A stretch of DNA of 64,000 bases from Demequina globuliformis (lineage in GTDB: Bacteria; Actinomycetota; Actinomycetes; Actinomycetales; Demequinaceae): contig NZ_BBRG01000003.1 of NCBI RefSeq assembly GCF_000975155.1, positions 62,001 through 126,000 on the forward strand, given 5' to 3'. A model generated the notes under the pieces. It had not been told where the DNA came from. It saw only the letters and a program-made list of their open reading frames with translations, and searched no databases. Position numbers and translations under genes: made by a program. Below are positions 37,664 to 46,583 of this stretch, piece after piece. The first letter of the stretch is position 1. The number at the start of each line of letters is the position of its first letter.

Positions 37664-38263
37664 ATGGAGCAGTTCCTTCTCATCGTGGCCGTGCTGGCCG
37701 TTGTGGGGTTGTCAGCGTGGGCCACTCGCGAAGACAAGCGTCGACGCAACGCTCGCGCGCGCACACGCGCCACCAAGCGACCGCCGGGGCGCCCATCGCG
37801 GGCAACGCGGTCGGGATCCCGGCACCGCCCCACCTCGGCGCCAACACGGCACCGTCCCTACCCGGGCGACTACACCGGACGCGTGGCAGTGCGGTACGCG
37901 CCGCACGCCGACGGACTGCCAGATCCCGGGGAAATTGTGTGGACCTGGGTGCCGTTCGAGGAAGACCACTCGCAGGGGAAGGACCGGCCGGTGTTGCTCA
38001 TCGGGCACGACGGCCCGTGGCTGTTGGCGCTCCAGCTCACGAGCAAGGACCACGACCTCGACTCCGCCCAAGAGGCGCGTTGGGGCAGGTACTGGGTGGA
38101 TATTGGGACCGGCGCATGGGACCGCCAGCGCCGCCCAAGCGAGGTGAGGATCGACCGCATCATCCGTGTGGACCCGCGGGCCGTTCGCCGCGAAGGCGCT
38201 ATCCTGGATAGGCACCGGTTCGATGCGGTGGCGAGTTCGCTTTCCGACCACCATCACTGGTAG
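37664..38263 (+). CDS. PemK/MazF-like protein, membrane-anchored
   Basis: A 199-residue protein. A single helix (about 3-20) precedes a strongly basic linker (Arg/Lys/Thr-rich, about 22-65). The remainder resembles the PemK/MazF fold: [20 protein letters not shown], then [20 protein letters not shown]. MazF toxins are ribonucleases, but this actinobacterial branch has no antitoxin next to it and is tied to the membrane, so toxin action is unproven. The ATG at 37664 lies 2 nt after the stop of the GGDEF-EAL gene, followed by rpsT. Confidence 0.65.
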   Translation: MEQFLLIVAVLAVVGLSAWATREDKRRRNARARTRATKRPPGRPSRATRSGSRHRPTSAPTRHRPYPGDYTGRVAVRYAPHADGLPDPGEIVWTWVPFEEDHSQGKDRPVLLIGHDGPWLLALQLTSKDHDLDSAQEARWGRYWVDIGTGAWDRQRRPSEVRIDRIIRVDPRAVRREGAILDRHRFDAVASSLSDHHHW

Positions 38264-38280
38264 CATTGACGTTTGTGTGT

Positions 38281-38298
38281 GGGCGCGCGCTCGCGCCC
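38281..38298 (+). promoter_or_regulatory. Leader hairpin upstream of rpsT
   Basis: A perfect 7-bp GC stem (gggcgcg/cgcgccc) with loop cgct, 36 nt before the GTG of S20. It could serve autogenous control by S20, which is known in other bacteria; here it is only inferred from position. Confidence 0.4.
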
Positions 38299-38334
38299 CC
38301 CAAGGAAGATTTCACCTCATCAAGAAGGATCGCT

Positions 38335-38595
38335 GTGGCAAACATTAAGTCGAAGATCAAGCGCATCGGGACCAACGAGAAGGCCCGCCAGCGCAACGTC
38401 GCCGTCAAGTCCGAGCTGAAGACCAATGTCCGCAAGGTGCGCGAGGCAATCGCCGCCGGCGACAAGGACAAGGCTGCGAACGCGCTGAAGGTCGCCTCCG
38501 TCAAGCTGGACAAGGCCGTCTCCAAGGGCGTTATCCACAAGAACCAGGCCGCGAACCGCAAGTCGGCGCTGGCCAAGCAGGTCGCCGCTCTCTAA
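38335..38595 (+). CDS. rpsT: 30S ribosomal protein S20
   Basis: An 86-residue S20, a primary binder of 16S rRNA. It begins [20 protein letters not shown], the conserved start, and ends with [13 protein letters not shown]. The GTG at 38335 lies behind AGAAGGA; the longer frame enters the leader. It is followed by a strong terminator. The protein is basic and Lys/Ala-rich as expected. Confidence 0.96.
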   Translation: MANIKSKIKRIGTNEKARQRNVAVKSELKTNVRKVREAIAAGDKDKAANALKVASVKLDKAVSKGVIHKNQAANRKSALAKQVAAL

Positions 38596-38613
38596 GCGCG
38601 CCCATCGCTCGTC

Positions 38614-38653
38614 CCTCGGGCCCTCACTCGCTTCGGCGTGTGGGGGCCCGAGG
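38614..38653 (+). terminator. Terminator of rpsT with TTCG tetraloop
   Basis: An 18-bp stem with one mismatch (cctcgggccctcactcgc with gcgtgtgggggcccgagg) closed by ttcg. It starts 18 nt after the S20 stop. There is no U-tract. Confidence 0.85.
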
Positions 38654-38755
38654 CGTTGTGGGCGCAGCGACCACTTGGGGTTCCTGATCCCCCACCACCG
38701 GGAAGGCTCAGCCCACACCACGTCTGTACCCGCGTAGCGCGTGAGGTGCGCCTTT

Positions 38756-38827
38756 GCGCTACTGAGCGAGCTGCGCCCTCGCGCTACTGAGCAAGCTGCG
38801 CCCTCGCGCTACTGAGCGAGCTGCGCC
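38756..38827. repeat. 25-bp tandem repeat overlapping the 3' end of holA
   Basis: The unit gcgctactgagcgagctgcg plus ccctc occurs twice in full (38756-38780 and 38781-38805, the second with one change) and once truncated (38806-38827). On the minus strand each copy reads as the last three codons and stop of holA (ctc gct cag tag). The first copy met is inside the gene; the other two lie behind it. Confidence 0.9.
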
Positions 38828-39786
38828 ACGACGCGCACGGCGCGCTCCAGACTGAACTCGGGCGCTCGCGCAGCGCCCTTGATCTCCGCATCAGCCTGAG
38901 CGACGGCCTCGATCGCCTCAGCAAGAGTGTCCGCGGTCCACTTGCGCAGTTCACGACGAGCGCGATCCGCCTGCCACGGAGCGATTCCCAGGTCCTTGGT
39001 GGGGTCAAGCCTGCGACCGCGCGCCGCGCCTACCTTCGCGAGAACTCGCAGCTTTGCGGCGAGCGCGGCGTTGAGCGGCACCGGATCGGTACCGGTAGCG
39101 AGCGCGTGGCGCAGGAGCGTGAGCGCCTTCGCCACGTCCCCCGCGACGGCGGCGTCCGCCACTTCGAAGGCGGTCGCGTTCACGCGCGAACCGTAGTAGC
39201 GCGTGACGGTTTCCGGCGAGATGGACCCTTCGACGTCTCGCATCAACTGCTGGGCGGCTGCGGCAAGTTCCGCGATGTCGCCGCCCACGGCATCGACGAG
39301 TGCCCTCACCACCTGTGCGCCGACAGGCCGCTTGGCTCGCTCGAACTCTCCCGCGACAAAGTCCGCGAGCTCGGAGTCCTTCTTGATCGCGGGACACGTG
39401 TACTCGGGGACGCCGCCCTTGCGCATGGTGTCGAGGAGCTTCTTGCCACGAACCCCGCCGCCATGGCGGATGACCACGACGACGTCAGGGTCAGGCGACG
39501 TCACGTACGACAGCGCATCCGATAAGAACTCGTCGTTCATCGCCTCCGCGCCGGCCACAATGACGATTCCGGCCTCGTCAAAGAGGGATGGCGACGCGGC
39601 GGCGAGGAGTGCGCCACGGGTGTACGCGCCGGCGTCGAGACGGGTAATCGCGGCGTCCGGCCGCGCCTGCGTGATCCGCTCGATCGCACGCTGGCCCAGT
39701 ACGCCCTCGGGTCCCGACACGAGGACAACGGGTGCTGGCTTGGCGCGGAACCACGTGGGCTCTGCAGCTCGGGTACGCGGTGGCAT
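38809..39786 (-). CDS. holA: DNA polymerase III subunit delta
   Basis: A 325-residue clamp-loader subunit that opens the beta clamp. It has APVVLVSGPEGVLGQRAIER near the start, the family run SLFDEAGIVIVAGAEAMNDE and VIRHGGGVRGKKLLDTMRKG. The C-terminal helical collar ends LERAVRVVAQLAQ. The ATG at 39786 was taken because the longer frame reads into comEC on the same strand. The stop of comEC is 4 nt upstream. The last codons are part of a tandem repeat. Confidence 0.92.
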   Translation of the reverse strand: MPPRTRAAEPTWFRAKPAPVVLVSGPEGVLGQRAIERITQARPDAAITRLDAGAYTRGALLAAASPSLFDEAGIVIVAGAEAMNDEFLSDALSYVTSPDPDVVVVIRHGGGVRGKKLLDTMRKGGVPEYTCPAIKKDSELADFVAGEFERAKRPVGAQVVRALVDAVGGDIAELAAAAQQLMRDVEGSISPETVTRYYGSRVNATAFEVADAAVAGDVAKALTLLRHALATGTDPVPLNAALAAKLRVLAKVGAARGRRLDPTKDLGIAPWQADRARRELRKWTADTLAEAIEAVAQADAEIKGAARAPEFSLERAVRVVAQLAQ

Positions 39787-39790
39787 GGCA

Positions 39791-42175
39791 CTAGCGTGCC
39801 ACGTCGCTGTGACACTCATGTCCTGTCGCCGGTCCATTCACCGCGAACGCAATGTCTCCGCATTCGGCAGTGACCAGCGGGTGTGCGCCGGCGCCGCTGT
39901 ACATCTCGATGGCGTCAGACGCCGGGTGACCATAGTCGTTGTCGCGCCCCGCGCTGAAGACAGCCCACCGAGCCTGTATCAGGGCAGCAAGGTCGGCATC
40001 CTGGTGACGGGAGCCGTGGTGTGCCACCTTCACCACATCGACCGTGAACACGCGCTGCCCCGCGGCGCGCATGGTCGCCACGAGGCGCCCCTGACCGGCG
40101 GGCTCGAGGTCACCGAGCGCGAGCACAGACGTGCGTGCCCCCGACACCAGCATGGTGATCGAGCCATCGTTGTCTCCCTCAGGCGCCGGGTCACCATCCT
40201 GCGAACCGGGCAAGACCTCCAAGGTGACGGGCCCCAATCTCTGTACCGAGGCATCGGCCGGTACCTCGAGCGCGATGCCCGCAGCACGCAGACCGCGGGC
40301 CGCGTCCCCGCCCTCGCCCGCGCGCGCAATCCACGCCCGCTCAACGTCCACGTGCGTAGCAATGGCGACGGCCGCGCCGTCGTGGTCAAGGTCGGGATGA
40401 GTCAGGATCAACAAGGGCACAGTCGTGACGCCGTAGCGGTCCAAGCAGGCGATCGCGGCCACGTCGTCAGGCCCGGTATCGATCACGACGGCCGACCGGT
40501 CCCCCGTCCTCACAAGCATCATGTCGCCTTGCCCCACATCGCACGCCACCACATCCCAGTCGGATGCCGCCGCGCGCGTCAGCCCCGTCCTTGCTCCCCA
40601 GACGCCTGCACAGATGGCGATCATCACCACGATGGCAACTGCCCGCACCAGCACCATGTGTGTCGCCGTCGCCACGAGTCCGGCCAGTCCCAGCCCCATG
40701 CCCAGCAGCACTCCCGTGGGTCCCGAGGGCCACGGTAACCACGCACCTGGAAGATCCGCCACCCCTGCGCTGATGCGGGCCATTGCCGTGGTCGGCACCG
40801 CCGCGAGGTGGGCGAGTGCCGTGCCGCCCACCGCCCACCACGGCGCGACCAACACAGCGGCCAAGCCCAGTGCCATGACCGGAGCCAAGAACGGCGCGGC
40901 TGCGACGTTCGCGAGGACTGCGTACGGGCCGATGCCGGGCTGAAGAAAAATAAGGAAAGGCACCAGTGCGAGCTGCGCCGCCACCGGTATCGACAACGCG
41001 CTCGCCAACCGTGGGGTCACGGCGGCGGAAAGCCGGCGGGCGATCGCGGGTGCCACGAGAACAATGGCAAGGACGGCCGTCACCGACATCGCGAATCCGA
41101 TCTCCCCCACCACGGCCGGTGCCCCATGCGCCACCACCAGGATCGTGACGGCGAGCGCCGGAAGAGCTCGCGCGCGCCGTCCCCAGGCAACGGCCACCGC
41201 AACAATGAGCGCGAACCCCGTGGCGCGGACGACGGAGGGTTGTGGCCCCACCAGCAGCGCAAATGCTGCCGCCGCGATCGACACGGCCGCCGCCTGGCCC
41301 CACCTGGGCCACTTCATGAGGCGCACCAACGCCATGACCCCGAGTGACACCATCGCGAAGTGGGCGCCGGACACGGCAGTGACATGCGCGATCCCCGCGA
41401 CCCTCATGTCCGCCACCTGAGACTCACTCATGCTGGACGTGTCGCCGGTGATCATTCCTCGGAGCAGCCCCCGTGACTCGTCCGGTACGGCTGCGGAGGC
41501 GTCAATGAACGCTCGCCGCGCTTCATGCACGGGCCCCGTCCCGTGCTGCACAGCGAGGACAGTCGCATCCCAGGCCAAGGCGCCGTTCCCATCCGCGACC
41601 AGATCAGCTCTCAGCTCGAGGGTGTCGCCGGCACGCGGGCACTCCGGAAGCGAGACCGTGGCGGGGCCGCGCAACGGCAGCCAGCGCCCGGCGTCGACGT
41701 TGCTGATCACACGTGAGGCCCCCAGTTCCCCAGGCGGCCCTGGCCCACCGCCATCCACCGGCGGTGCCCACGCCGTCATGGTCACCGGCACCATGCACGC
41801 TCGGCCGCGGGCGCTCGCATATTCGTTGCCGCGCTCCCGTGCGACGACGCGCACGTCAATCTCGTCGGCCGCGATCGCGCTCTCAAACCCACCATCCGCG
41901 GCCGCACGCTCCCACAGATGCGCCGCGAAGGCGGCGGATGAAGCGGCCGCTGCCGCCACCCCTAGGCACGCAACCACGGCTACCACCCGGGCGTGGGCGT
42001 CTCGCCGCGTGGACGCTCGTACGGCAAGCGCCACCACCCCTGCGGCTACGACCCACAGCCCCCACGCTCCCGCGGCGACCGTACCGGGGTCCACCCCGTG
42101 CCAGGCCACAGCGAGGACCGCTGCCCACGCAGCGCCGGCGGCTGGCACCAGGCGCGCATCGTGCACGCGCGTCAC
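39791..42175 (-). CDS. comEC: ComEC/Rec2 DNA internalisation protein
   Basis: A 794-residue membrane protein of natural DNA uptake. An N-terminal helix pair and a DUF4131-like domain (about 30-220) precede the competence channel core, with RGLLRGMITGDTSSMSESQV and AHVTAVSGAHFAMVSLGVMA. The C-terminal part is a metallo-beta-lactamase fold: DVGQGDMMLVRTG, LTHPDLDHDGAAVA and VKVAHHGSRHQD, so the nuclease-like site is present. It overlaps comEA by ATGA and is followed by holA. Full competence would also need pilus genes, not in the window. Confidence 0.93.
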   Translation of the reverse strand: MTRVHDARLVPAAGAAWAAVLAVAWHGVDPGTVAAGAWGLWVVAAGVVALAVRASTRRDAHARVVAVVACLGVAAAAASSAAFAAHLWERAAADGGFESAIAADEIDVRVVARERGNEYASARGRACMVPVTMTAWAPPVDGGGPGPPGELGASRVISNVDAGRWLPLRGPATVSLPECPRAGDTLELRADLVADGNGALAWDATVLAVQHGTGPVHEARRAFIDASAAVPDESRGLLRGMITGDTSSMSESQVADMRVAGIAHVTAVSGAHFAMVSLGVMALVRLMKWPRWGQAAAVSIAAAAFALLVGPQPSVVRATGFALIVAVAVAWGRRARALPALAVTILVVAHGAPAVVGEIGFAMSVTAVLAIVLVAPAIARRLSAAVTPRLASALSIPVAAQLALVPFLIFLQPGIGPYAVLANVAAAPFLAPVMALGLAAVLVAPWWAVGGTALAHLAAVPTTAMARISAGVADLPGAWLPWPSGPTGVLLGMGLGLAGLVATATHMVLVRAVAIVVMIAICAGVWGARTGLTRAAASDWDVVACDVGQGDMMLVRTGDRSAVVIDTGPDDVAAIACLDRYGVTTVPLLILTHPDLDHDGAAVAIATHVDVERAWIARAGEGGDAARGLRAAGIALEVPADASVQRLGPVTLEVLPGSQDGDPAPEGDNDGSITMLVSGARTSVLALGDLEPAGQGRLVATMRAAGQRVFTVDVVKVAHHGSRHQDADLAALIQARWAVFSAGRDNDYGHPASDAIEMYSGAGAHPLVTAECGDIAFAVNGPATGHECHSDVAR

Positions 42176-42951
42176 ACGGTCGCCACTTGTTCCAAGCCCG
42201 CGACCATGGCGTCGCCCACACCGGAAACCCGCGTGAGGTCCGCAAGCGACGCGAAGGGCCCGTTTGCCTCCCTGTCGGCGACGATGCGCGCGGCAATCAC
42301 CGGGCCTATCCCCGGCAACTCTTCCAGTTGATCCGCACTCGCTCGGTTCACACTGATGGGTCCCTCGGCAGCTGACGTGGCGCCCGGTTCGGCGACGTGA
42401 ACCTGTTCAGCATCCGCGACAATCCGGGCAAGGTTGACGCTGCCAAGGTCCGCCTGCGCGGTAGCACCGCCCGCCATGTCAATGGCGTCCGCGACCCGGG
42501 AGCCAGCAGGCACTTCGACGAGTCCGGGTTGTTCAACCGCTCCGGACACGTGCACCCAGACGGTGCCGGCAGTGACGGACGCTGCGGCCGTTGGCACCGG
42601 CGTTGCGGACGCGGTGGCGGCGGCCTCCTCGCCCCATGGCGCCGGAGTGGCGGGCGCGCTCGCGCGCAGGAGTGCCCATGCGACCACTGCGCCGACGGCG
42701 AGCGTCACCACAAGTGCGATCGCGACGCGCGGCTCGACACCGATGCGGAATCCGCGCGCGGTGTCTTCGATCTCGCGGCCGTGGGCGGCTTCGTACGCCC
42801 GGGCGACCCGCCCGGCGGCCGCCTCTCGCCACGGCGCAGGCGAGGCGTGGCTCCCGCCTACGGGCGCAGGCGAGGCGTCCGTCCGGCCCTGCGGGTCTGC
42901 GCCCGCGACTGTGGTGGGCGCCGTCGGCGGTTCTGACGAAGTCGGTGTCAC
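42172..42951 (-). CDS. comEA: ComEA-type DNA-binding protein
   Basis: A 259-residue membrane-anchored DNA receptor. The cytoplasmic N-terminus is long (about 1-75), one helix is near 76-94, and a Pro/Ala linker leads to a SLBB domain (VWVHVSGAVEQPGLVEVPAG). The C-terminus is a pair of helix-hairpin-helix motifs (ISVNRASADQLEELPGIGPV and LTRVSGVGDAMVAGL) that bind double-stranded DNA. It begins with GTG. The start codon of comEC lies inside its stop. Confidence 0.92.
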   Translation of the reverse strand: MTPTSSEPPTAPTTVAGADPQGRTDASPAPVGGSHASPAPWREAAAGRVARAYEAAHGREIEDTARGFRIGVEPRVAIALVVTLAVGAVVAWALLRASAPATPAPWGEEAAATASATPVPTAAASVTAGTVWVHVSGAVEQPGLVEVPAGSRVADAIDMAGGATAQADLGSVNLARIVADAEQVHVAEPGATSAAEGPISVNRASADQLEELPGIGPVIAARIVADREANGPFASLADLTRVSGVGDAMVAGLEQVATV

Positions 42952-43015
42952 GCTTCGACGCTAAGGCGCGCCGGCGGAGACGGCTGATCCGCCCAGAGAA
43001 CTCGTGGAAGGGCCG

Positions 43016-43891
43016 CTAGTCGATGCGGCCTGGGGACGAGGCCGCGACATCCGCGACCACGACGGCAAGGGCTCCTGGACCAGCATGGACCGCCAGCACG
43101 GAGCTAATCGTGGTGTCTACCTGCATCGCGAGATGATCATGGTGGAGCCTGAACGAGCGGGCCGCGTCGTCGCCAAAGGTGCCATCGCCCAGCGTCATCA
43201 CCGCCACCGCTGGGGCGGTTGCCGCCGCAATGGCCTCTTCAGCGCGATCGAGCACCGTGTCGCGGGCCCGCGCCGTGGACCGCACCTTGTGAGTCACCGA
43301 TGCCTCGCCGTCAACAATTTCCAGCACAGGGCGGACGCTCAGGACACGCCCCATGGCTGCCGCCGCTGAGGAGATGCGACCGCCCCGTCGCAGGTACTCG
43401 AGAGTGTCCACCGTAAAAACGCACGTCACGCTCGCCGCCACCACGCGGGCGATCTCACCGACCCGGCCGGCAGGCGCGCCATCGCGGGCGACCTTAGCCG
43501 CCGCTAACGCGGCAAAACCCGTGCCCATCGCCACCGTGCGCGAATCCACGACCGTCACCGGGATGTCGACCGTGGAGGCGGCGGCCCGAGCAGCATCGAC
43601 CGTGCCCGATAATTTGCCGCCAATCAGCACTGCGACAATCGCGCCAGCACCACCGTCCGCGATGCCGCGGAACGCCTCCGAGAAAGCCTGCGGCGCCGGC
43701 TGCGAGGTTGTCACGGTACTGCCGACCGTCAGTGCAGCGAGCACCTGATCGCTCGTGATCGACACACCCTCTTCGAAGGCCTCGTCGTCCACGATCACCG
43801 ACAGCGGCACCACCACTAATCCGAACTCCCGCGCCAGTGCCGTGGGCACCGACGCGGCGGAGTCCGTGACGACTACGGTGGGGCCGGTCAT
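43016..43891 (-). CDS. DegV family fatty-acid-binding protein
   Basis: A 291-residue protein of the DegV fold. The start is TGPTVVVTDSAASVPTALAR, followed by VSITSDQVLAAL, VTTSQPAPQAFSEAFRGIAD and the conserved GKLSGTVDAARAAAS, with DSRTVAMGTGFAALAAAK. FakB members bind a fatty acid for the kinase FakA; whether this one does is unknown, as no fakA is adjacent. It lies downstream of leuS on the same strand with a 33-nt gap. Confidence 0.88.
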   Translation of the reverse strand: MTGPTVVVTDSAASVPTALAREFGLVVVPLSVIVDDEAFEEGVSITSDQVLAALTVGSTVTTSQPAPQAFSEAFRGIADGGAGAIVAVLIGGKLSGTVDAARAAASTVDIPVTVVDSRTVAMGTGFAALAAAKVARDGAPAGRVGEIARVVAASVTCVFTVDTLEYLRRGGRISSAAAAMGRVLSVRPVLEIVDGEASVTHKVRSTARARDTVLDRAEEAIAAATAPAVAVMTLGDGTFGDDAARSFRLHHDHLAMQVDTTISSVLAVHAGPGALAVVVADVAASSPGRID

Positions 43892-43924
43892 GTTCCCAAC
43901 CTAGCGACTGCCGCCGCTCGACCG

Positions 43925-46426
43925 CTACGCAGGGACGATGTTGACCAGTTTGGGGGCGCGCACGATGACGGTACGGATCTGCGCTCCCTCGAGTGCGCGG
44001 ACCACTCCGGGAGCGGCGAGCGCCAATTCCCGCAGGTCGTCCTCGCCGATGCTGGGCGAGACCTCGAGGCGGTCGCGGACCTTGCCCTTGACCTGCACCA
44101 CACACGTGACGGTGTCCTCAACCAGGAGAGCCTCGTCGACCGTGAGCCACCCGCCGCGGGACACGTTGTCGTGGCCGAGCATCGACCACATGTCCTCGGC
44201 ACAGTAGGGGGCGAACATGCTGAGCAGGACCGCGACCTGCTCGGCTGCCTCACGCACGGCGGGGTCGGCCGCGCCGGGGCCGGAGTCGATGGCCTTCCGG
44301 GTCGCGTTGACGAGTTCCATGGTGCGCGCGACGACCACGTTGAAGCGGAATCCCTCAGTGAGCTCCGCGCACTCGTGCATGGTCTTGTGGGTGACCGCAC
44401 GCAACGCCGCGTCACCGGTCGCGGGGTCGACCCCGGGCTCGGACGTCACGTCGCGCGCCAGGCGCCAGGCACGGGCGAGGAACTTCGCCGTCGCGCCGGG
44501 CGACACATCCGACCAGTCGATGTCGTCCTCGGGCGGGCCCGCGAAGCCCATGGTGAGGCGCACTGCGTCCACGCCGTACTCGTCGAGCTGCTCCGACAGG
44601 CGCACGATGTTGCCGCGCGACTTCGACATGGCAGACCCGTCCATCAGCACCATGCCTTGGTTCAGCAAAGACGAGAACGGCTCGTCAAAGTTCACCAGTC
44701 CCATGTCTTTGAGCGCCTTGGTGAAGAACCGCGAGTACAGCAGGTGCAGGATCGCGTGGCTGACGCCGCCAACGTACTGGTCGATGGGCGCCCACTTTTG
44801 CGCGTCGGCCGGGTCAAATGGCCCGTCGGTTTTGCCCGGCGACAGGAACCGCAAGTAGTACCAGGACGAGTCCACGAAGGTGTCCATGGTGTCGGTGTCA
44901 CGCTTGGCAGGCTTTCCGCAGTCCGGGCAGGTCGTGTTGACCCACTCACTCGCGCCACCCAATGGCGAGGTGCCCTTGGGCTTGAGGTCTAGACCCTGCG
45001 CAGGAGGCAGTTCAATCGGCAACTGGTCGTCGGGGACGCGCACTTCGCCGCAGTCGTCGCAGTGCACGATGGGGATGGGAGTGCCCCAATAGCGCTGGCG
45101 GGAGATCAGCCAGTCGCGCAGGCGATAGTTGCGCGACGAGTGGCCCAGGCCCTTGGCCTCGAGGTCAGCCGTAATTGCCGCAATGGCCTCCGCCTTGGAC
45201 TTGCCGTCCAGGTCACCCGAATTGATCAGTTCACCGTCACCCGTGGCCGCCACTCCCGAGACGGCAGGGTCCTCGAGCGGCGTCCCGTCCTCATCCAGGA
45301 CATTCAGCACGACCCGCACTGGCAAGTCCATGGCACGAGCGAAGTCGAGGTCGCGCTGGTCATGCGCGGGGACCGCCATGATCGCGCCGTGACCGTAGTC
45401 GGCCAGGACGTAATCCGAGGCCCAGATAGGCAGGCGCTCGCCGTTGACGGGGTTGACGGCGTAGCGGTTGAGGAACACACCCGTCTTGGGGCGGTCCGTC
45501 GCCAGCCGGTCAATGTCGGAGGCGGCGCGCACGTGCTCCACATACGCCTCAAACGCGGCCGTCACCGAAGCATCGGCCCCCTTCACCAGTTCCGCTGCAA
45601 GGTCGGAGTCCGCGGCAACGACCATGAAGGTCGCGCCGTGAAGCGTGTCAGGGCGGGTGGTGTAGATGTCGATCGGCTCATCGCGGCCCTCGATCTGGAA
45701 GGCGACGTCCGCACCCTCGGAGCGCCCAATCCAGTTTCGCTGCATCGCGATGACCTTGGACGGCCACTTACCTTCGAGGCCGTTCAGGTCATCCAGAAGC
45801 CGGTCCGCGTAGTCCGTGATCTTGAAGTACCACTGGTTCAGCTTCTTCTTCGTGACAGGGGTATCGCACCGCTCGCACAGGCCGCCGACGACCTGCTCAT
45901 TGGCCAGCACTGTCTGGTCCTTGGGGCACCAGTTCACGGCGCTGTGCTTGCGATACGCCAGGCCCCGCTCGTGCATGCGCGTGAACAGCCACTGGTTCCA
46001 GTGGTAGTACTCGGGGCGGTGCGTCGCGAGTACGCGGTCCCAGTCAAAGGAGCACGCGTAGCGCTCCATCGAGGCGCGCTGCTGAGCGATGTTGTCCTCG
46101 GTCCACCCGCGTGGGTCCAGACCACGGTTAATCGCGGCGTTCTCGGCCGGCAGGCCAAACGAGTCCCACCCAATGGGGTGCAGGACGTTGTAACCACGCT
46201 GCACCCAGTACCGCGCAATCACGTCGCCGAGCGCGTACGCCTCAGCGTGGCCCATGTGAAGGTCGCCCGAGGGGTACGGGAACATGTCGAGGACGTACTT
46301 CGTGGGGCGGTCGTCGTCCTCGTTTGAGGAGCGGAACGGCTGGTTTTCGCGCCACACGGGCAGCCAGCGCTCCTCGATTGCGCGGAAGTCGTACCGGTTC
46401 TCGTCAGTTGCGGGCGTATCAGTCAC
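43925..46426 (-). CDS. leuS: Leucyl-tRNA synthetase
   Basis: An 833-residue class I synthetase. The HIGH motif is in [15 protein letters not shown]. An editing (CP1) domain follows, with [18 protein letters not shown] and [20 protein letters not shown]. The KMSKS site reads [12 protein letters not shown], with Ala in place of the first Lys, near residue 600. The anticodon-binding and C-terminal domains are complete. The GTG at 46426 was chosen over a far longer frame (to 47194), which only shadows the secreted protein gene on the other strand. Confidence 0.96.
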   Translation of the reverse strand: MTDTPATDENRYDFRAIEERWLPVWRENQPFRSSNEDDDRPTKYVLDMFPYPSGDLHMGHAEAYALGDVIARYWVQRGYNVLHPIGWDSFGLPAENAAINRGLDPRGWTEDNIAQQRASMERYACSFDWDRVLATHRPEYYHWNQWLFTRMHERGLAYRKHSAVNWCPKDQTVLANEQVVGGLCERCDTPVTKKKLNQWYFKITDYADRLLDDLNGLEGKWPSKVIAMQRNWIGRSEGADVAFQIEGRDEPIDIYTTRPDTLHGATFMVVAADSDLAAELVKGADASVTAAFEAYVEHVRAASDIDRLATDRPKTGVFLNRYAVNPVNGERLPIWASDYVLADYGHGAIMAVPAHDQRDLDFARAMDLPVRVVLNVLDEDGTPLEDPAVSGVAATGDGELINSGDLDGKSKAEAIAAITADLEAKGLGHSSRNYRLRDWLISRQRYWGTPIPIVHCDDCGEVRVPDDQLPIELPPAQGLDLKPKGTSPLGGASEWVNTTCPDCGKPAKRDTDTMDTFVDSSWYYLRFLSPGKTDGPFDPADAQKWAPIDQYVGGVSHAILHLLYSRFFTKALKDMGLVNFDEPFSSLLNQGMVLMDGSAMSKSRGNIVRLSEQLDEYGVDAVRLTMGFAGPPEDDIDWSDVSPGATAKFLARAWRLARDVTSEPGVDPATGDAALRAVTHKTMHECAELTEGFRFNVVVARTMELVNATRKAIDSGPGAADPAVREAAEQVAVLLSMFAPYCAEDMWSMLGHDNVSRGGWLTVDEALLVEDTVTCVVQVKGKVRDRLEVSPSIGEDDLRELALAAPGVVRALEGAQIRTVIVRAPKLVNIVPA

Positions 46427-46583
46427 ACCCCGAATTGTATCGGCGCTGAGCTCAGGGCCGATGCGGCGTCGGGTTGCGCCCGGAAGCGGCACCAATCCCG
46501 ACGAGCAAACCCGAGCGAGCCGAGTCACAATGGGACCTAGGTCGCGCGGGGTCACCACCGCGCGACAACGAAGGGGATCGCCG

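Noticed and set aside
39203-40738. A 511-codon frame on the + strand across holA and comEC
   Set aside because: It is antisense to two clearly conserved genes and has shadow composition.
44600-44650. Loss of the KMSKS motif in LeuS (AMSKS)
   Set aside because: The second Lys and the loop are kept, and the first Lys varies in class I enzymes; no loss of function is implied.
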